DNA of 17,639 nt from an uncultured Eubacteriales bacterium. GTDB taxonomy: Bacteria > Bacillota > Clostridia > Christensenellales > Pumilibacteraceae. The stretch spans positions 1-17,639 of the forward strand of contig USBU01000007.1 in assembly GCA_900553005.1 (NCBI GenBank), read 5' to 3'. A program made the position numbers and the translations under genes. Shown in pieces: positions 13,575-17,639 of this stretch (position 1 is its first letter; every line of letters starts with the position of its first letter). The notes under the pieces are model-generated. The model did no database searches, was not told the DNA's origin, and saw only the letters and a program-made list of their open reading frames with translations.

Positions 13575-15839
13575 TTATTTGGTCCTGTCGGCGGAGTTTA
13601 TCCGGGCGTACCATCGCTTAAACTTATTTATATCGAAAATCGGATTGCCGGTGATAAAGTGATTAAAGCCCGAAAAACCGCCCTCCCATTTTATCATTAA
13701 AAGACGCTGAGACGAATATAATCCGTCGATCGGGCCGACTTTCTTGATACCGTTTTCGTTTACAGATACGCTGCCTTTCAGTAAAATTTCTTCCGTATCG
13801 CCGTCTGAAACCGAGTATTGCGCGGACACGCGCTCCGCCGTATCGTTGACCGCGAAAAGCTCGTACAGTCCCGACTCGTTTTCGGCAATCAGCAGCACAA
13901 ACGGCTGCTGCGAACGCGCGATATTATAAAACGCGGGCTTTTTTACATAATAATAATCCGCCGCCGAATCGGCAAACTGCGGCCAGCCGTCCACAAGATT
14001 CCACCAGATCAAGCCGCTTTTTTCCGGCTTACGTTTACGCGCGTTTTCTATAAAAAATTTATAAGCCTCCGCCTGAGCCAGCTGAGAGGCCGCGGAAAAG
14101 GAATCGAAATCATCGGGCACGGCGCCGAACATAAAAGCGATTTGCCTTTCCATAAGCCGTACTCTAAAGTCGCTGCCGAAGCGATCCGTCGAATGCAGAA
14201 TCCACTCCCCGGACCTACGGTCGTCAAGCGCCGTCTCGTTTAAAAAGCGCAGAGCGCTGCTTTTATCGACGCAGCCGTGATAGCCGATCTCGCTGACAAA
14301 TACCGCTGCGGATTTTGCATAAAAATCGCTTTTGAAAAAATTTCTTTCTCCCCAAAGATGTCTTTCCGGCGTTACGTCGGACGGCCGCTCGGAAAAGGCC
14401 GCGGTGGAAACGAACGGAGAACTTGGAAGATACGCACGGAAGCGATCGTGTTCAACGACGGCGGCGGGAAGTATCCGGCGCGATATAACGTTGCTTTCCG
14501 GATTTATCCCGTATCCCGCATACATGGAATCGATCTCGTTATCGCCTGCCCACAGAATGAGCGACGGATGGGAACGCAACCGCACTATTACCTTCTTTGC
14601 CTCATCTGCAACCTGCCTGGCGTAATAATCGTCATACGGATAAGCAGTGCATGCAAACGAGAAATCCTGCCAGCACAAAATGCCGTTTTCATCCAAAAAA
14701 TCATAAAACGCGTCCGACTCGTAAACGTTGCCGCCCCAGCATCGCACGAAATTACACCCGGACTCCTTTAAAAGCTTTAAAGCCTCGGGCAGTCTCCCTG
14801 CGTCCAAGGAATGATACGGCGAAAGCGGCACCCAATTAGTTCCGCGCGCAAAAATTTCCCTGCCGTTCACGCGGAAAACGAATTTACCGCCGTTTTCCAA
14901 GATCGTATCGGAGCGCAGCAGCTCCGCCGTCCTTATCCCTATTCTGTCGCGGCAGGAGCAGACAACCTTTCCGCCTCTTTTGAGCTCCGCCTTTATTTCG
15001 TATAATTCCGGCTTGCCGAACCCAGACGGCTGCCAAAGCCGAGGATCGGCAACGTCGAAATAAAACGAACCGGCCTTAAAGGTTACGGGCGCCTCGCAGT
15101 AAAAGCCGCTGTCGCCGCAGACTCCGGAAACCGCGATCGTATATCCGCCGCAAGCGCGAAAAATCGCGGAGGAAGACAGCTCGTAGCACGCAAACAGTCT
15201 GGCCTTGGTTTCGTCGGCTTTTTCAGTCGCAATGAAAAATTGCCCGAACTCGTATTCCGCGATCTCCTCCAGATAAACGCTCCTCCAAATGCCTGCGCTG
15301 ACGGCGCGCGGCATTATATCCCACCCGTATGTGTGCGCCGCACGCCTCAGAACTCCCGCCTCGGCAGTTTGTGATCCCCAATTGCCGGCAAGCATACGCG
15401 CGGAAAACTCGCGGCAATCGATTTCCTTAACCGTCGATTTTATAGCTACGATAAGCTCGTTATCCCTCCGCTTCAGCCCTGCGGCCTCAAACTCATGCTC
15501 CACCAGCATATTGTCCGAACTGCCGATTTGTCTGCCGTTTAAAAAATATTCCGCCACGCAATCTACTCCGCCGAAACCCAGTCTGAAACGTTTGTTTTCC
15601 GCCTCCGGACAGTCGAAACGCTTTATAAAGCTCCAATCGTAGGTCTCGTATTTTTCGGCGAGCAAAATATTTTCTCCCCTGAACAGGTCTTCGGGCAATA
15701 AACCGGCGCGCATCAGATCGAGCTCAACGTTTCCGGGTACCAGCGCTTCGATTTCTCCCGAATCGCCGCTTGTTGAGTCGCTGTACTTTAAAGTCCATTT
15801 TCCGTCAAGAGAAATTATCTGATTACCGGTTTTCTTCAT
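13575..15839 (-). CDS. Family 2 glycoside hydrolase, beta-mannosidase-like
   Basis: 754 residues, somewhat shorter than typical beta-mannosidases (about 820-850). Order: N-terminal jelly-roll sugar-binding domain (about 1-190), an immunoglobulin-like domain (about 190-305) and a TIM barrel (about 310-640) with RCWGGNVYESDAFYD at 366-380, the acid/base Glu435 in LWAGDNE, and the nucleophile Glu517 in FVSEIG. A short C-terminal beta domain follows. RCWGG and the WxGxNE form point to beta-mannosidase rather than beta-galactosidase or glucuronidase. No signal peptide, so it acts in the cytoplasm on imported oligosaccharides. GGAGG lies 8 bases before the ATG, and the gene overlaps the isomerase gene by 17 bases. 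It is the last gene of a ROK-GmhA-GH2 operon. Exact linkage and sugar are unproven. Confidence 0.88.
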   Translation of the reverse strand: MKKTGNQIISLDGKWTLKYSDSTSGDSGEIEALVPGNVELDLMRAGLLPEDLFRGENILLAEKYETYDWSFIKRFDCPEAENKRFRLGFGGVDCVAEYFLNGRQIGSSDNMLVEHEFEAAGLKRRDNELIVAIKSTVKEIDCREFSARMLAGNWGSQTAEAGVLRRAAHTYGWDIMPRAVSAGIWRSVYLEEIAEYEFGQFFIATEKADETKARLFACYELSSSAIFRACGGYTIAVSGVCGDSGFYCEAPVTFKAGSFYFDVADPRLWQPSGFGKPELYEIKAELKRGGKVVCSCRDRIGIRTAELLRSDTILENGGKFVFRVNGREIFARGTNWVPLSPYHSLDAGRLPEALKLLKESGCNFVRCWGGNVYESDAFYDFLDENGILCWQDFSFACTAYPYDDYYARQVADEAKKVIVRLRSHPSLILWAGDNEIDSMYAGYGINPESNVISRRILPAAVVEHDRFRAYLPSSPFVSTAAFSERPSDVTPERHLWGERNFFKSDFYAKSAAVFVSEIGYHGCVDKSSALRFLNETALDDRRSGEWILHSTDRFGSDFRVRLMERQIAFMFGAVPDDFDSFSAASQLAQAEAYKFFIENARKRKPEKSGLIWWNLVDGWPQFADSAADYYYVKKPAFYNIARSQQPFVLLIAENESGLYELFAVNDTAERVSAQYSVSDGDTEEILLKGSVSVNENGIKKVGPIDGLYSSQRLLMIKWEGGFSGFNHFITGNPIFDINKFKRWYARINSADRTK

Positions 15840-16458
15840 CGGCGTTTCCTCCGAAAATCAAGCGCTCGCATTCGGCGCAAATATAATGATATATAGGCAG
15901 ATGATACTCCTGTATCCGGTACGTCTCGGACGCAGGCGCGCAAACGGCTATATCCGCCAGGGCCGAACATTTGCCTCCGTCCCGGCCCGTCAGCAATATC
16001 CCCGTAATTCCGGCCGCGCGCGCTACGCGAAAGGCCCGTACAATATTCTCCGAACTGCCCGAAGCGGAAATTCCGATAAATACGTCGTTCGGTCGGCCGT
16101 AAACGTAAAGCTGCTGAGCGTACACGTTTTCAGCCGAAATGTCGTTAGAGCAAGCTGAAATAAAAGCGTTTTGAGCAGTGAGATCGAAGGCGGCGATTCC
16201 GCCGCACAGCGACCGCGCCAGATCATCGTCCGAAGACTGTCCGGCCAGCCTTTCGGCAAAATCCGACGGAACAGGCCGCGGCCGCAAAAACGTTTTGACC
16301 AGCTCTCCGACTATATGCGCGCAATCCGAACTTGAGCCGCCGTTTCCCGCAAGAAAAATTTTTCCTCCTGCGCTGTGGCATCCGACAACGGCGGAAATCG
16401 CCTTTTCGATATTGCTTCTCTGAGGTCTAAGTTCCGGAAACAAGGAATAAAAATCCAT
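15823..16458 (-). CDS. gmhA: GmhA-type SIS-domain sugar-phosphate isomerase
   Basis: 211 residues from the ATG at 16456-16458, with AAGGAG 8 bases upstream. A GTG three codons earlier overlaps that ribosome site and is rejected. A single SIS domain has GNGGSSSDCAH at 38-48 and SASGSS at 131-136. The four zinc ligands of E. coli GmhA (His61, Glu65, Gln172, His180) find matches at His48, Glu52, Gln183 and His191 with identical spacing, so sedoheptulose-7-phosphate isomerase activity is plausible; DiaA-type proteins lack these. It sits between a ROK kinase gene (93 bases upstream) and a GH2 hydrolase gene (17-base overlap). That company suggests a sugar-use role or a heptose-glycan role. The symbol is tentative. 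Confidence 0.82.
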   Translation of the reverse strand: MDFYSLFPELRPQRSNIEKAISAVVGCHSAGGKIFLAGNGGSSSDCAHIVGELVKTFLRPRPVPSDFAERLAGQSSDDDLARSLCGGIAAFDLTAQNAFISACSNDISAENVYAQQLYVYGRPNDVFIGISASGSSENIVRAFRVARAAGITGILLTGRDGGKCSALADIAVCAPASETYRIQEYHLPIYHYICAECERLIFGGNADEENR

Positions 16459-16551
16459 GGCGTACACTCCTTAAATAAATATTTTTTTCGACGCAGCGAA
16501 AACATCGGCTTTTTTATCTGAAAGAATTTTCCTCTCAAACCGATACGCGGC

Positions 16552-17523
16552 TTAATCTGTGCGGCATCCGTAAACCGCGGCCGAAACGGACGCGTAAAAA
16601 TCGATTTTTTCACCGAGCTCGGCAGCCGAAACTGTGCAGGCCTCACGGCTGCGGGCAAGCGCCTCGCGTTTATATGCCGAAAGCGCGTATCCGGAAAGAA
16701 GGCTCTCGTTTCTTGCGTAAATTCCGCCGATAACTATGAGCTGAGGATTTAAAATATCCGTCAGCACGGCAAGAATTTCGCCCAATTTTTCGCCCGTTTT
16801 ACGCATAATCGCCACTGCGTCCGCATTGCCGGCGGCCGCGCTTTCAGCAACGTCCTTTGCCGTAACGTTTTCCGCCTCCGACAAATTCCTTGCAAATGAA
16901 CAGCGCTTTCCGCTCCCGATAAGCCTCTTTGCCGTTTCTTTGGCGGCGCGCGCTATCCCGGCTCCGGACACAAAGCTTTCCGCCGAGCCGGATTTTCCGT
17001 ATCCGACGACGCCTTTTCTCGCCAACCTGACATGTCCTATCTCGCCCGCCGCATTGCACGCGCCGGTATATAAACGGCCGTCCAGAATAAGCCCGGCGCC
17101 CATCCCGGTGCCGAACGTAAGATAAATCATATTTTTATAGCCCCTGCCCGCCCCGAAACGCCACTCCGCCAACGCTCCCGCGTCGGCGTCGTTCATCAAA
17201 ACCGCAGAGACGCCGTATTTGTCCGAAAAATACTTAGCTGCAGGCACGTTGTCCCAGCCGATTAAGTTGGGCGGCGAAAATATCCGGCCGGAATCTCCGT
17301 CCAGCGGACCGCCGCTTATAACGCCTATTGCGGAGGGCGATGCGCCGAATTTGTCTATAGCCGAGTCAAAATCCCCGAAAACCTCCCGCCAGCCGCGGCC
17401 GAGAGTGGGAAAAGTATGAGAAAACAGCGGTTTAAAGCGTCCTTTTCCATCATATTCCGCCGCATTGGCCGAGCACTTGGTGCCGCCGGCCGAAAGCCCG
17501 ATTATCACGTCTCCTTTTTTCAT
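16552..17523 (-). CDS. ROK-family sugar kinase-like protein lacking the zinc motif
   Basis: 323 residues. An ATP-binding N-terminus at 9-16 (GLSAGGTK, with Ser11 where the family normally has Asp), catalytic Asp112 in MNDADAGALAEW, a second phosphate loop GTGMGAGLI at 138-146, and GEIGH at 160-164. The usual CxCGxxGCxE zinc motif that follows is replaced by VGYGKSGSAE, with every cysteine lost. No DNA-binding N-terminal domain, so it is a kinase-type ROK, not a NagC/XylR-type repressor. GGAGG sits 5-6 bases before the ATG. It is first in the operon with the GmhA-like isomerase and GH2 enzyme, so a hexose or N-acyl-hexosamine substrate freed by the hydrolase is likely. Activity is uncertain given the two changes. 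Confidence 0.85.
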   Translation of the reverse strand: MKKGDVIIGLSAGGTKCSANAAEYDGKGRFKPLFSHTFPTLGRGWREVFGDFDSAIDKFGASPSAIGVISGGPLDGDSGRIFSPPNLIGWDNVPAAKYFSDKYGVSAVLMNDADAGALAEWRFGAGRGYKNMIYLTFGTGMGAGLILDGRLYTGACNAAGEIGHVRLARKGVVGYGKSGSAESFVSGAGIARAAKETAKRLIGSGKRCSFARNLSEAENVTAKDVAESAAAGNADAVAIMRKTGEKLGEILAVLTDILNPQLIVIGGIYARNESLLSGYALSAYKREALARSREACTVSAAELGEKIDFYASVSAAVYGCRTD

Positions 17524-17549
17524 TTGAGCCTCCGTTTCATTGCATAATA

Positions 17550-17555
17550 ATTATA
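17550..17555 (-). promoter_or_regulatory. Candidate -10 of the ROK operon
   Basis: A perfect TATAAT on the minus strand about 27 bases before the ROK start. No good -35 is visible at 17 bases, and the true upstream sequence is cut by the adapter at 17593. Confidence 0.35.
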
Positions 17556-17592
17556 ACCTCAGAGACGGTAAAAATTCTGCGCTTATATTATC

Positions 17593-17639
17593 CTGTCTCT
17601 TATACACATCTCCGAGCCCACGAGACGGAGCTACATCTC
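17593..17639. other. Illumina Nextera (Tn5) adapter left on the contig end
   Basis: 17593-17611 is the 19-base Tn5 mosaic end CTGTCTCTTATACACATCT. 17612-17626 is the read-2 adapter part CCGAGCCCACGAGAC. 17627-17634 (GGAGCTAC) is in the place of an 8-base i7 index. 17635-17639 (ATCTC) begins the flow-cell sequence. It is synthetic and should be trimmed. Confidence 0.97.

Noticed and set aside
17593..17611. Tn5/IS50-like transposon end
   Set aside because: It is followed by read-2 adapter and an index-like octamer, so it is library adapter rather than a natural transposon.

Overview
The window looks like a contig from an uncultured, strictly anaerobic Clostridia-type Firmicute, probably a gut fermenter. 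Evidence: two [FeFe]-hydrogenase-family proteins, a bifunctional AdhE, a Rex redox repressor, a Sua5/YwlE gene pair in the Bacillus/Clostridium arrangement, consensus sigma-A promoters and strong AGGAGG-type ribosome sites. Fourteen of the fifteen protein genes called lie on the minus strand, so the main operons read right to left. The exception is a membrane protein at 1617-2375. I see no tRNA, rRNA, CRISPR array, phage gene or insertion sequence. The last 47 bases are Illumina Nextera adapter, not genome.

Layout from left to right. (1) 60-1561: a two-gene unit, Sua5 (t6A tRNA modification) followed by a YwlE-type arginine phosphatase. (2) 1617-2695: two convergent small membrane-protein genes of unknown function. 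The minus-strand one has a promoter placed so that its mRNA should be leaderless. (3) 3011-3986: a secreted polysaccharide deacetylase followed by a 49-residue acidic small protein. (4) 4143-13419: the centre of interest, a redox and hydrogen gene block. (5) 13481-17555: a carbohydrate operon of ROK kinase, GmhA-like isomerase and family-2 glycoside hydrolase. (6) 17593-17639: adapter.

The redox block is read rex, adhE, an APH-type kinase, two thioredoxin-like [2Fe-2S] proteins, a PAS-containing HydS-like hydrogenase sensor, a PP2C/SpoIIE phosphatase, and a group-B-like [FeFe] hydrogenase, ending in a strong intrinsic terminator. Rex (NADH/NAD+) presumably represses the promoter at 13379-13407, whose -35 lies inside a Rex-like inverted repeat. 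AdhE disposes of electrons as ethanol and the terminal hydrogenase can dispose of them as H2. HydS keeps the cluster-ligand cysteines but has lost the proton-relay cysteine, and it carries PAS, FeS and coiled-coil parts. It is therefore best read as an H2/redox sensor whose output passes to the PP2C phosphatase, its gene neighbour one base away. My inference is that the APH-type kinase in the same block could be the opposing kinase, giving a phosphorylation switch between ethanol and hydrogen formation. A hairpin plus a promoter-like sequence at 9143-9204 may separate a rex-adhE-kinase half from a sensor-hydrogenase half.

The right-hand carbohydrate operon pairs a GmhA-type isomerase that keeps all four predicted zinc ligands with a ROK protein that has lost its cysteine zinc motif and an N-terminal Asp, and with an intracellular beta-mannosidase-like GH2 enzyme.
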